A DNA stretch of 22,991 bases from Gracilaria caudata (lineage: Eukaryota; Rhodophyta; Florideophyceae; Gracilariales; Gracilariaceae), in NCBI GenBank assembly GCA_030374735.1, contig JASCIV010000360.1, forward strand, positions 1-22,991, read 5' to 3'. Within the stretch, counting starts at the first letter, position 1. The number at the start of each line of letters is the position of its first letter. The position numbers and the translations under genes were made by a program. The notes beneath the pieces are model-generated. The model did no database searches. It was not told the DNA's origin and saw only the letters and a program-made list of their open reading frames with translations. Shown one piece after another: positions 1-9,300 of this stretch.

Positions 1-161
1 TGAAACGAGGCAAATTGCGGTTCAAATCCGACGAAATTGGACCGCAAAAAGGGTGGTTCCAATCCAAGTCCAAATGGTGGCCGCCAAAATAATTTTTTTT
101 CTATAGTTGGCCGAGCCAATCAGGCCGCAATTTTGTCTTACGACAACAAGGCGTCAGTGAA

Positions 162-563
162 ATGGATTGGAACGAGGCTTTGGATCCCCAGTGGCCATGC
201 TCTGATAAATACGTTCGTCCTAGGTGAGCGGAGTGAAGGAGATGAGTGGCGGAGTCGATACTTGCCGATCGATCAGCGCGTATGAGAGCGATAAACAGCT
301 GTTCTTCATCGTCGTGGGCGCCTCCTCCGGCTCCATCGTCGCCGTGCTGCGCGCGTCGCCGCAGCTGTTTGTGTTCTGCATTGCGCGTTCGCGCACGTCG
401 CCTTCCACTTCGCGCTGCTCATGCTGGCCCGGTGCGCCTTCCGCCTGGACCTCAACCAGTGCCTGCTGGTCAGCAACGCCGCCGTGGCGCAGGTGTGCGG
501 CGCCCACGAGCAGCGTTTCCAGGCAAAAACGCGAGGGTGGTGGTGCGCAGAGTGACCATCTGA
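162..563 (+). pseudogene. Possible short membrane-protein gene with a broken or intron-split reading frame
   Basis: I do not recognise the product. An ATG at 162 opens a plausible N-terminus (MDWNEALDPQWPCSDKYVRP) that reaches GTGAGC at 224. Splicing to an acceptor ending at 276 would continue into a hydrophobic stretch, QLFFIVVGASSGSIVAVLR, in which almost every third codon position is G or C. From about 379 the strongly GC3-biased signal moves to another frame (AFHFALLMLARCAFRLDLNQ...), and near 510-563 to the third frame, ending at a TGA at 561-563. GT-AG removal of 371-459 would also keep a frame open, so introns can explain part of this. Single-base deletions or assembly errors explain it equally well. 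Coding origin is inferred from codon bias only; no family was identified. Confidence 0.3.
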
Positions 564-1080
564 GTGCGTGAGGGCATGTGGGCACGTGGGCACGTGATGC
601 TGTCAGTGCCGGTGTGCAGCGCCATGCCAGAGTGCAGCGCCATGCCAGAGTGCAGCGATGCGCCAGGAGGGCACGGAGGCATGTACGGTAAACATGCTAC
701 GAGCGCGAGGCGAATCACGAGCGCGAGATGGAGGCGGGTCGCGTTTACCACGAGGATAGCGCCGGCCGCATCACTTGAGCGCTACGCGGGAAACAAATGC
801 TGCGTTTTAGAGAAGGCGCGCCGTCGTGTTACCAGCGGAAAAAACGCCGCTGTGTACCCGTCCTTGCATCAAGAAAGCGCGCTGTAGAACAGCGAACTGG
901 TACTTAATCCGTGGAAATTGTAGTCCCCCGAAACGTGAGCGAAGGCGCTTGACGTACAAGGGTACGTTATTCTTGGCGAACGTAACTCTAGTCCGATTTA
1001 AAAGTTACGAAGGCCCCCGCTGAGCGCCCCTCGAGGAACGCGGATAATGGGCAGTTCAAAACGCGCGCCGTGGTTACTAG
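564..1080. other. GC-rich stretch without a supported gene
   Basis: Apart from the 18-bp repeat I see only short, mutually overlapping open frames. A GTACGT motif at 962 and a CTAG-ending acceptor at 1080 would delimit a 119-nt intron before the exon-like ORF at 1081. The reading frames upstream of 962 do not join it cleanly: one phase meets a TGA at 950, and another causes a stop soon after the junction. Confidence 0.4.
613..665. repeat. 18-bp tandem repeat, about 2.8 copies
   Basis: The unit GTGCAGCGCCATGCCAGA occurs perfectly at 613-630 and 631-648, and a third imperfect copy begins at 649. It sits just after a GGCACGT-rich stretch near 585-596. It lies in no supported reading frame and looks like a simple minisatellite. 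Confidence 0.8.
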
Positions 1081-1383
1081 CCGAAGGACACAGAGAACTA
1101 CATGATGTTCTTTGACTGGTGTGAAGGCTACATATCGCTCGTGTTCATTTCTGACCTTGACGCAGTTTGGGATAGTGGTTTCATTGAGCACTGGAGACAG
1201 TGGGACACGATGGAGAACCTTGAAAGTTATCAGTCGAGAGGGCGTGATCTCTTGAGCTCGGCAGGGCTGATGCAAAGGATAAATGAGGCTTGTTTGTTGG
1301 AGGATTCGGACAGTGGAGAGGTTTGGAGGAGCGCCTATTCATCTTTGAGAGCTCTGAGTGAATTCTTCAAAGATGGGAGCTAA
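1081..1383 (+). CDS. Orphan exon-like ORF, acidic C-terminal part of an unknown protein
   Basis: An open frame runs from just after a possible acceptor (TTACTAG at 1074-1080) through an ATG at 1102 to a TAA at 1381-1383. The peptide from the ATG is 93 residues. It is rich in Trp, Asp, Glu and Ser, with a helical, acidic look (for example WDSGFIEHWRQWDTMENLES). I recognise no domain. Either it is a small gene starting at 1102, or it is the last exon of a gene whose earlier exons I cannot connect. Codon usage is mixed and does not decide. The next gene downstream is on the opposite strand. Confidence 0.35.
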   Translation, partial: PKDTENYMMFFDWCEGYISLVFISDLDAVWDSGFIEHWRQWDTMENLESYQSRGRDLLSSAGLMQRINEACLLEDSDSGEVWRSAYSSLRALSEFFKDGS

Positions 1384-2085
1384 AGTGACAATGTACCAAT
1401 GTCAGGGAGAGATACACGTTATCTCGGCGCTCATGTGCTATCCTGTCTTACTCGAAGAATCTCGCTCAATCATTCGCTTGTGCGACGAATTACATCCTTA
1501 GCATTGGATGCAGAACATTGTGCTTCTTCTCTCGTACGAGTGGGCCATAATTTTCGTTAGAGACAGCTGCATCCACCTTGGCTCAAGTCCACCTAGAATC
1601 CTAGAGTTCGTACCAACTACCGATTACAACTTTCTCGACACCATTTACAGCTTCCACGTGCTTTCTAACTGAGTGAAGTTAGAGTAAAGGGTAGAGGAAC
1701 GGCAGCAAGCACAACTGTAGGAAATCCACTTTCTGATTAGAACTCGAACATACATGGATATCCTTTTTCGGATGTTTCTACTCCTCCTACAGGGGCACCG
1801 CCGTAAACTTTTTCAATCTCTAGATTTGTCCTAAGACTCAAATCCAACGGTTTCCAAATCGGAACTCTGTGCGTTGTTATTTTGTTGTTATTTCATCTAG
1901 TTTCTACTGGGAACATCAAGAGTTCAATATCCTTGAATGGTAGATTAGAACAGTTACAACAATCAGAAAGAAGCGATCACCGCAGTCTAATATAAAAAGA
2001 GCCTGTCTTTGAAGCTTGACGACTAACCAAAGTTGCGGGTCTTGAAAGCATCTCGCGGACACAGCCAGTGGACGCAATGACAACA
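1384..2085. other. Intergenic region between convergent gene ends
   Basis: No coding signal is visible on either strand. A TATAAAAAG string occurs near 1991, but the only ATG in range (2077) opens a 16-codon frame that runs into the glycosyltransferase 3' end, so I do not call it a promoter. The stretch probably holds 3' untranslated sequence of the GT90 gene (minus strand) and possibly of the ORF at 1081-1383. Confidence 0.5.
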
Positions 2086-4014
2086 TCATACCTGCCTGTG
2101 CGTTACATCAATAGCTCCATTTTCTAGCTTAATCTCAGGCTCCACTAACAATGAAGTATACTCTTCAAGTAAAACCTCCACATACGATTCAATTGCTTTC
2201 AAAGATAGGAAATTGTGCCCAAACTCATTCGCGTTCTTGATCATTTCCCGGACTGCACCTTCGTTCTGACGAGCCCAGGAGATCTTTTCAATGGTATCTG
2301 TAAAGAAGAAATCCGTCGGGACATAGTGCGTGTTTGGTCGAAGAAGTGGTTCGAAGAATTGTCCGCACGGAGTTTCTTGTTTGATCATGAGTGATGGTCC
2401 AAAAACCTGATGCCTAGTACGGTCAGCCCACATGCAGTTGCCTTCCGCGTACAAAATGTACTTGTATCTGTGGTGTTCCTTTGGTTCCAGACGTTGCAAC
2501 TGGGTGTGCACTCCTGCGCAAGTACCGCCGACGGAGACATCGAGAACGTCTGGTTGCTGTTGGGACAAGTACAGAAGTCTCGTTCTCCCAACATCTTGGC
2601 AATGCAAATCTGCGTCTGACTTGTTTTGGAAGTACATGCTCGGTCTATTCCCACCCCTGAACACCGCCCTATCTTGCTTCTGTTCCCACGGAATGTCATC
2701 AACTGCGTACTGCCTCATGGTCTCATCCCAGCCTGAAAACCCTCCGTCTCTGTGCTTGCTTCCTTCCCACATGGGGAAAGGAACGTTATTAGAGAAATTG
2801 CAGGATACAATTGTGAACGCAGGGTTGCTCTCAGAGTAGTGCGCTCCTCGGTAAGTGTGTTCCTTGTTGACAGTTTGAACGCAGTCATGGATAGCCATGA
2901 GAAACTCTGTGTTCTTTATACGCCCTTCTTCAGCAAGTCTGGAAAGTAGCCATATGACCTCATTGATTCGCGTCCTGTAAAACGGCTTTGAGTTTCTCGG
3001 AACTTCGTATGGATCCATCATATACACCCTACCATCAATAATTTGAAACAAGATTGTTTGAACGCCTTTGTTCGCTCCTGGCGGTGTTAGAGAATAGGTT
3101 CTTCTTCGCAAGATATCGAAGAACATCTGGCGGTGTATTCCGGCACTGAAGGTTTCCAAATACGCCTTTGCCAACTTTCGATAGTAGTCTTTAACAGTTT
3201 TGATAGAAAGAACTCCAGTTCCACCGGGAATTTGCAGTTCAACAATGTTCCGATTCATAGGGTGCCTTGGTAGTTCCGCGCTTTGCTGCTCCTCCTGTTC
3301 CACACCTAGATCCGAATTTTGGTCCGCAGGAGCAGTTTGAACCGTTCCTTCTTCCCGAGCATCACTCTTGTTTTCGAGACTTACGGTTCCATCACCATTT
3401 CGCGTTTGTACATGGCTAAACTGTGTTTCTCCTTTCATTTGAGAAACTGTTTGATTCGCGGAAGCTGAGTAACGATTACTGGATGCCATGTTCTCTTTCA
3501 GGGTGTTAGAACGATCCGCATGATCAGTTCTGTACCCAATTCCTGTGGAGTCCCAGACAAGTAAGCTGAAGAAATCCGCCAGGTACACAGTGAGCAGAAC
3601 AGCCAGAAGAATCTTTCGAAAGAAACAAGAACGAAGAACAAACGGTGTTAGCAAGCGTTTCTGTGCAAGTAGTACTATTTTGCATGACGGCAGCAGCAAA
3701 AGTATGTAATATGGACGTACCATTCCACAGCCTTGGGACGAATACGGGCATACGCCAATGCGCATCCGCGACTTTTTGCTATTTTTCTTTGTTCTTCTGC
3801 GCGAGGACGAAGATGAGTTGGACGAATTTAGGAAACGAGCAAACCACGATGTTCTCTTTCCAGAATGGGTGCGCTGCCTCGTATTCTTGGATTTGACAGG
3901 GCGACGATGTGAAACCCGAGTCCATCCTCCTTCTTCAACATCGGAGAAGTCCGACGCGTCAGAATCAGTTGAATAGTATTCACGGGTTGTTCCTGTCCAA
4001 AACATGTTGGACAT
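2086..4014 (-). CDS. GT90 (CAP10/POGLUT-like) type II membrane glycosyltransferase
   Basis: Likely transfers a sugar, xylose or glucose in characterised relatives, onto a glycan or protein in the ER or Golgi. The first ATG is at 4014 and gives 642 residues if unspliced. The N-terminal ~95 residues are Ser/Arg/Lys-rich and cytosol-like. A hydrophobic anchor (KILLAVLLTVYLADFFSLLV) follows at about 134-155, then an acidic/Thr-rich stem. The catalytic GT90 region fills the C-terminal half: an FRGG motif near residue 450, EGNCMWADRTRHQVFGPSL near 525, and LRPNTHYVPTD near 560. These match the family's FRG, EG..AwS.R...L and P..HYVPv signatures. A 60-nt segment at 3661-3720 looks like a stop-free intron; removing it gives 622 residues. 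A CAG/GTATGA at the last codons could be a donor for an alternative C-terminus. Acceptor and donor sugar are not predictable. Confidence 0.85.
   Translation of the reverse strand: MSNMFWTGTTREYYSTDSDASDFSDVEEGGWTRVSHRRPVKSKNTRQRTHSGKRTSWFARFLNSSNSSSSSRRRTKKNSKKSRMRIGVCPYSSQGCGMVRPYYILLLLPSCKIVLLAQKRLLTPFVLRSCFFRKILLAVLLTVYLADFFSLLVWDSTGIGYRTDHADRSNTLKENMASSNRYSASANQTVSQMKGETQFSHVQTRNGDGTVSLENKSDAREEGTVQTAPADQNSDLGVEQEEQQSAELPRHPMNRNIVELQIPGGTGVLSIKTVKDYYRKLAKAYLETFSAGIHRQMFFDILRRRTYSLTPPGANKGVQTILFQIIDGRVYMMDPYEVPRNSKPFYRTRINEVIWLLSRLAEEGRIKNTEFLMAIHDCVQTVNKEHTYRGAHYSESNPAFTIVSCNFSNNVPFPMWEGSKHRDGGFSGWDETMRQYAVDDIPWEQKQDRAVFRGGNRPSMYFQNKSDADLHCQDVGRTRLLYLSQQQPDVLDVSVGGTCAGVHTQLQRLEPKEHHRYKYILYAEGNCMWADRTRHQVFGPSLMIKQETPCGQFFEPLLRPNTHYVPTDFFFTDTIEKISWARQNEGAVREMIKNANEFGHNFLSLKAIESYVEVLLEEYTSLLVEPEIKLENGAIDVTHRQV
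3661..3720 (-). other. Probable 60-nt stop-free intron inside the GT90 gene
   Basis: On the minus strand this segment begins GTACGTCC and ends ACTACTTGCACAG, a good donor, a branch-like TACTAC and an acceptor. It is exactly 20 codons at phase 0 with no stop, so both spliced and unspliced messages stay in frame. It encodes a hydrophobic insert (VRPYYILLLLPSCKIVLLAQ) just before the main anchor. Confidence 0.6.
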
Positions 4015-5077
4015 AGAACGAAGAGCTGTCCTTCGATCGCGTACGTTGCGCTCCAGTGTGGCTCGGAGAAAGTGCAGTGAGCCGAAGAATGAGTATGGCG
4101 GTTGTAATTCCCTCAAGTGAGGAAACAAGTAATATTAAGAAGTATGGTACTCGTAACCGTTCGTTGCTGTTCACTTCAAGAGCGGCGGCTTATTTCATAC
4201 TGGAAGCAATGCAAAAAAGGAGCGGATGTGGCTGTGAATCAACTATGACCGCCAGTATCTGTTGCCACATTCAGTTGCTGATAAAAGGCAGACCGACATT
4301 CGCTTCATTTAAACTCTCCGTGGAAAGAGACAGCAATATTATTGTTCGTGCCTTTTCTGCATTGCACGTTGTCGGAGAATCAAAGAGTTTAAAAACTGCT
4401 TAAACTTGCAATTCGAATGCCACTGCATGCTTTGTAGATATTGCGGAATGGAATTGCACTGAACCGAGTAGATACATGAGCTGCTGGACAGCATATGACA
4501 AGAGGTAGAAAGCGCTCTCCTAGAATGGCATAGCTAACTGAAATACCCCCTACATTTGAGTATCACTTCTTTGTGGCGCGGCAAAAGAACAAACAAGCAA
4601 ACGGACTCATCATTCTCGAGAGTCGGGGTGGATCATTGATCTGACGAGAGATCCTCGGCGTTGAAACTGCTGTGGAAATGGTATGGGCTAACGAGGTTAG
4701 TCGGTATGAACTCCAAGCCATGAGCGAAGATAGATGGATGAATGAAAGTTACAGTATGAATCCAATTCATTCTGAAGTTCTCTGGGGTCTCAGAGACTGT
4801 TGCACCAGAAGGTATGGCGTTATGACGGTGGATCCTTCGTAGATAAGGATTTTGTTTTTGTGTAGATTTTCATAACCTGGGGGCTCCACGACTCTTGGCT
4901 AGCTAGCTACGTGAAAACTCCGTTGCTGTGAGTTCCGCTTTTCCCACGTGCTGCAGAGGGTATTAGGATAACTCTTTGGACAGTAAAGTTGTGCTTACGA
5001 GCCGCTGTGGCTTTCGATTTGCGCAAAGGATGCCAATGTGATTGACTTGAGTCGCTTTGAATCGGAGGCAGATCGAA
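4015..5077. other. Divergent intergenic region between the GT90 and PPTase genes
   Basis: The minus-strand GT90 gene and the plus-strand phosphopantetheinyl transferase point away from each other, so both promoters should lie here. The GT90 frame stays open without an ATG to at least 4128, leaving room for an upstream exon or leader. I see only short open frames and a small GCTAGCTAGCTA palindrome near 4898-4909. No recognisable TATA box or structured RNA was found. Confidence 0.5.
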
Positions 5078-5891
5078 ATGTTGAAGCCAGCAGCGTGGAC
5101 AGCGAGCGTTGACTGTTCGATGCAGAGCATACGAAACGGAATCGACGTGTGGAAGGTTAACCTATGTGATGTTCGACTGAGACGCATGTGGGCTGACGTG
5201 CTCAGCGAAGAAGAACTGGTTCGAGCAAAGAACATCAAAAGTGCCCAGGTACGTTACATGGCAACATAAGGACGCAAGCAGACGGCATCTGACGGAAAGC
5301 TGGTGTCTGATATAGACTCGCGAGCAATTCCGTTCAAGCAGAGTATTCGTACGCAACGTGCTGGCGCGGTATCTGCGTCACACTAGCTCAGCCGAATTAC
5401 AATTCAGGCGAGGGAAACACGGCAAACCGCAACTACACGAGAGCGAGCGTCTGAGGTTCAACGTAGCGCATACGGGCGACGTCGGTTTGCTGTGCGTATC
5501 GAGCGACAGAGAGGTGGGCATCGACATTGAAAGAACGGACCGACGAATACGAAATGTGCGCAGTCTGATGCGCAAAAGTCTTCATGACGACGAGATACAG
5601 GTTCTGGGCGCTGGCAGCGGCGACGAGGACGCGCTTCGCGTGAACTTCCTTCGCGCGTGGACGCGGAAGGAGGCGTTCGTCAAATGCACGGGCGACGGCA
5701 TTTCGCGCGGACTGCGCTCGTTCACGGTGGACGAGCGCACCGGGCTGGTGCACGACCACACGGCCGGCGCCGCGGCGCGCTTTCGCGTCATAGACGTGCC
5801 CGTCGACCGTCAGCACGCCGCTTCTCTTTGCTTCGCACTGGCGGAGACGGGGAGCGCTTCAATGCCGCACCTCCGCCTGCTCCGCTGGTGA
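5078..5891 (+). CDS. Sfp-type 4'-phosphopantetheinyl transferase
   Basis: Transfers the phosphopantetheine arm of CoA to a serine of carrier proteins (ACP of fatty acid or polyketide synthases, or aminoadipate reductase). Two exons, 5078-5248 and 5316-5891, give 248 residues, usual for the Sfp/AASDHPPT group. The spliced junction reads KSAQ/TREQFRSSRVFVRNVLARYL, which rebuilds the family helix split by the intron. Diagnostic motifs are FNVAHTGDV (the FN.SH block), GIDIE at about 124-128 (Mg binding) and WTRKEAFVKCTGDG near 171 (the W..KEA motif). The first in-frame ATG is 5078; an upstream TTG at 5057 is not a likely start. The 3' half is far more GC-rich at third positions than the 5' half. 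It ends 453 bp before the preferred start of the remodeller ATPase. Confidence 0.92.
5249..5315 (+). other. 67-nt spliceosomal intron in the PPTase gene
   Basis: Begins CAG/GTACGT and ends GATATAG. A CTGAC branch-like motif lies at about 5290-5294. It sits at phase 0, contains in-frame stops if retained, and its removal restores a conserved family helix, so the boundaries are well supported. Confidence 0.88.
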
Positions 5892-5946
5892 GCGACGCTC
5901 GCGCGTGCGGCGCACGTGTGCGCGTGGCAACGTGCGCGACCTTTTA

Positions 5947-5977
5947 ATGCGCGAGTCGATGCGCGAGTCGATGCGCG
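5947..5977. repeat. 12-bp tandem repeat, 2.6 copies
   Basis: The unit ATGCGCGAGTCG is repeated perfectly at 5947-5958 and 5959-5970 with a partial third copy. It lies in the GC-rich spacer between the PPTase stop codon and the remodeller gene. Confidence 0.8.
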
Positions 5978-6089
5978 CCACCGCAGACAACGCCGTGCGC
6001 GGCAGCACGAGTGCAGAGCACTCGCTCGCGTGGCCCGTTCGGGGCGCGGCGCTGCGCTGCTGCTGTAGCAGCCAGTGGAACGCGTCGCC

Positions 6090-6344
6090 ATGCCGCCGTT
6101 CGCGGACGCGCTTCTCCGCCCGACGCCTGCGCGTCTTCTTCGTCAACCGACAACCGCGCCCCACCGTCTCTCCGCTTCTCGCGACGACGACCCGCGACCT
6201 CGCGCCCCTCTCTCCCTCAGTTGCCCTTTGTCATCTGCTTTCGCCACTGCCTCACCCCGCACCGCTTTCGCCGCACATCACCCCACCCCTTCATCTCCAC
6301 CCCGCCTTCTGAATTTCGGATTTCGATTTCCTTCACCCAAATTA
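6090..6344 (+). promoter_or_regulatory. Pyrimidine-rich leader of the remodeller gene
   Basis: The plus strand becomes strongly C/T-rich from about 6150 to 6340, just before the preferred ATG at 6345. It reads open in the gene's frame from an ATG at 6090 with good context (GCCATGC). The translated product is only Arg/Pro/Ser/Ala/Leu-rich low complexity, which fits a leader or core promoter better than protein. A CCCTCAG at about 6213-6219 could also be an acceptor of a leader intron. Confidence 0.45.
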
Positions 6345-9300
6345 ATGTCCGCAAACAAAGAGCTCGAAATTGCCGCTCTTGCGGCCGGAGTCCCCACAAG
6401 GGTGCCGCAGCTCATTGTTCACCACGCCGCCTCGCAACTCCGGCGTCTTCTCGACTCTGGTGTACCGCCCTCAGACTCAAGAATCCAGGCGTTACTGCAA
6501 CTTGTCAACCAGGCTCGACTCGTTCTTCTCCCCACCTCCAATGATGCCGCTACAACCGCCGCCGACCTTGTGTCGAGCGCTGTCCATATCGATGTCTCAA
6601 CCGCCACAATGGCCGCCATCATGGGCCTCAAGAACGCCCACACCCTCCGCGGTGCCGCCGTAGCGGACGCAACTGCTTTTCAAGCCACTCATCCTACCTT
6701 CGATTTAGCTGCCAGACGTAAGGCGCCACTGAAACTAAACCTGCTTCCGCGATTGTCTCGCACTGCTACCGATGCGCTTCTCAAGCTTATCACCACCGAT
6801 AACGAGCTTGGCATGCGCGCCCACAACGACGTTCATGCCAAGAACTCTGTCATGGCACAGAAGATACAGCGCATGAAAGCTTCAACACGCCACGCCAATT
6901 TGCGTCGCCGGCGAATGTCTGCAGACGCTCATTCCTCAGACATCGCCTTGCGGGCATCTCAATTGCATCAGCTCAACCCTGCAACCCCCTCTGCTTTCGC
7001 TATGAATCCGCCATCAGGCTCCAGTTCGTACCAACCCATTCCCACCGTTCCGACAGCCGTGAACAGGCCATTTGCTCCAACCGTATCGTTTTTGAAACCA
7101 CCCACCGCTCCAACATCAACTATTCGAGTAGTTCCACCGATGTCACAAACGCTTGACGTTCAGGGTTTTGCAAGCTTTGCTCCAATTGATCGACGCCCGG
7201 CGCATCCTGCTCAATTTTCCAGATATCGGAAGCCTGCACCACCCCCCGAGCGCGCTGAGAAACGTGTCGCTAACGATGCAATAGTTTCGCAGAAAGGTGT
7301 TATGAATGACACCATTGGCACACCTGAACATGTCATGGAGGCCTTCTTGTATCCACCACCAAGCAGGATTCAACAGGTGCAACATGAAAACTTCGACAAC
7401 CAAACCAAAGTAAGATCTGTGCTCACGGAGCGGGAGCGCGTTATTCTTCGTCTTCTACGACGTCGTCGCGCTGAACTCGCTGCAATGCCGTTGGGCATGA
7501 CGGAGCAAACGCGAAGAAACGCCATAATCGAAGCGAAACAGCTTTCGCTGCTTGAAATGCAGAGGGTTGTGAGAAACAGAGTGTGCACCGAAATGAAGAA
7601 GATGTATTCTCTAGCGGTTCAAGAAGATCGATGTGTTCCTCCGGATCACCTTTCTCGCCTTTTCAGGCGAAGAGATCCGCCGATATATTCGTACACGAAT
7701 GGATACCCTCGTATCACGCCGTTTGACACGGTTCCGGAAATGCCTCCGAGACATCCGGAGACGATCGCTAAGGATAGCATTCGCATGGCAGAATTCGATA
7801 AGTCGCGAATGGAATCTCTCAAGACGCAAAGAAACAAAGAACTTCAAGCCAGGCTCATGCTCCATTACAATGACTTCAAAAACGCCGTTTCCGAGGCGAA
7901 AAACGTCCGTGCCCGCGTGTGGAAGAACTTTGAACGTTTTCTGATCGAGAAAAGAAGAGCTGAAGAAAGGCGCAGAAAGCTCGAAAGGATTGAACGACTT
8001 AGACTTCTTCGAAGTAACGACGAGCAGGCGTACCTAAAGTTGCTAAAGAACACGAAGAATGAACGTTTACTGCAGCTTGTGCGGCAGACGGATAGCTATC
8101 TTATGCGAATAGGTGCTCAGGTCGAGCGAGAGCGCGAAAGAGCCGAAGGCGCAGATGGGATTGGTGCCTACAACACTTTTAACGAGGAATTACGCGATCG
8201 GGACGCGGTTCCAATTGATGCGATGAGGCGGAGGCGCGATTTGTACTATACTGTTACGCACTCTGTGCAGGAAGAAGTGCGACAACCATCCATAATGGTC
8301 CATGGTACGCTAAAGGCTTACCAACTTGAAGGTTTGAAGTGGATGGTGTCCTTGTACAACAATAATTTGAACGGGATTCTTGCGGACGAAATGGGACTCG
8401 GGAAGACCATCCAGACCATATCTCTTGTAACGTATTTGGTCGAGAAGAAGAGGAACCCTGGGCCTTTTCTGATCATTGTCCCTCTCAGCACTATGGGCAA
8501 CTGGGTTCGAGAACTGGATCTATGGGCTCCCTCTCTGATTAAGATTGTGTATAGAGGGGACAAATCCACGAGGAAGAACATTCAGCAGACCCAAATGGCG
8601 AGTGGGGATTATAACATCGTTCTCACAACATACGAGTTTACGGTGAAGGATCAGAGTGTGCTCAGCCCGATATACTGGCAGTACATCATCATAGACGAGG
8701 GGCACCGAATGAAAAACGCAAACTGCAAGCTGGCAATGACCCTCGGTGTCAAATACAAATCTCGCAATCGGCTCCTTCTTACCGGTACTCCATTACAAAA
8801 CAATCTCACTGAACTGTGGGCTTTGCTCAACTTTTTGTTGCCTACAATTTTTGCGTCTTCCGACACTTTCGAGACATGGTTTAAGAAGCCATTTGAAACC
8901 ACAGCTCTCGGAGACTCGGCGGAATTGGAGGAAGAGGAGACCTTGCTGGTTATCAATCGTCTTCACCAGGTTCTGCGACCTTTTCTTCTTCGACGGCTAA
9001 AGACCGACGTGGAATCCCAACTTCCTCAAAAAGTAGAACATGTCCTTCACTGCGCCATGTCGTCGTGGCAGAAAGTAATATATCGCCAGGTCATGAACCG
9101 CATTGGGCTGGCTACGGGAAGATCGAACGGCGTTAGAGCATTTAACAACCTGCTCATGCAATGCAAAAAGGTGTGCAATCATCCCTATCTCTTTTATGAC
9201 TTTGAAGCAATTGCAAATCTTCCCCGAGACTATCTTATCAGGGCAAGTGGGAAATTCCATTTGCTTCACCATATGCTTCCAAAGTTACGGCTCCATGGAC

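Noticed and set aside
613..665. Tandem repeat as a CRISPR array
   Set aside because: The units are contiguous with no spacers, and the window is eukaryotic.
1991..2085. TATAAAAAG near 1991 as a promoter
   Set aside because: The only downstream ATG (2077) gives a 16-codon frame ending in the antisense GT90 gene.
4015..4128. N-terminal extension of the GT90 protein upstream of 4014
   Set aside because: The frame is open but begins only at TTG; the first ATG is at 4014. An unseen upstream exon is possible but unsupported.
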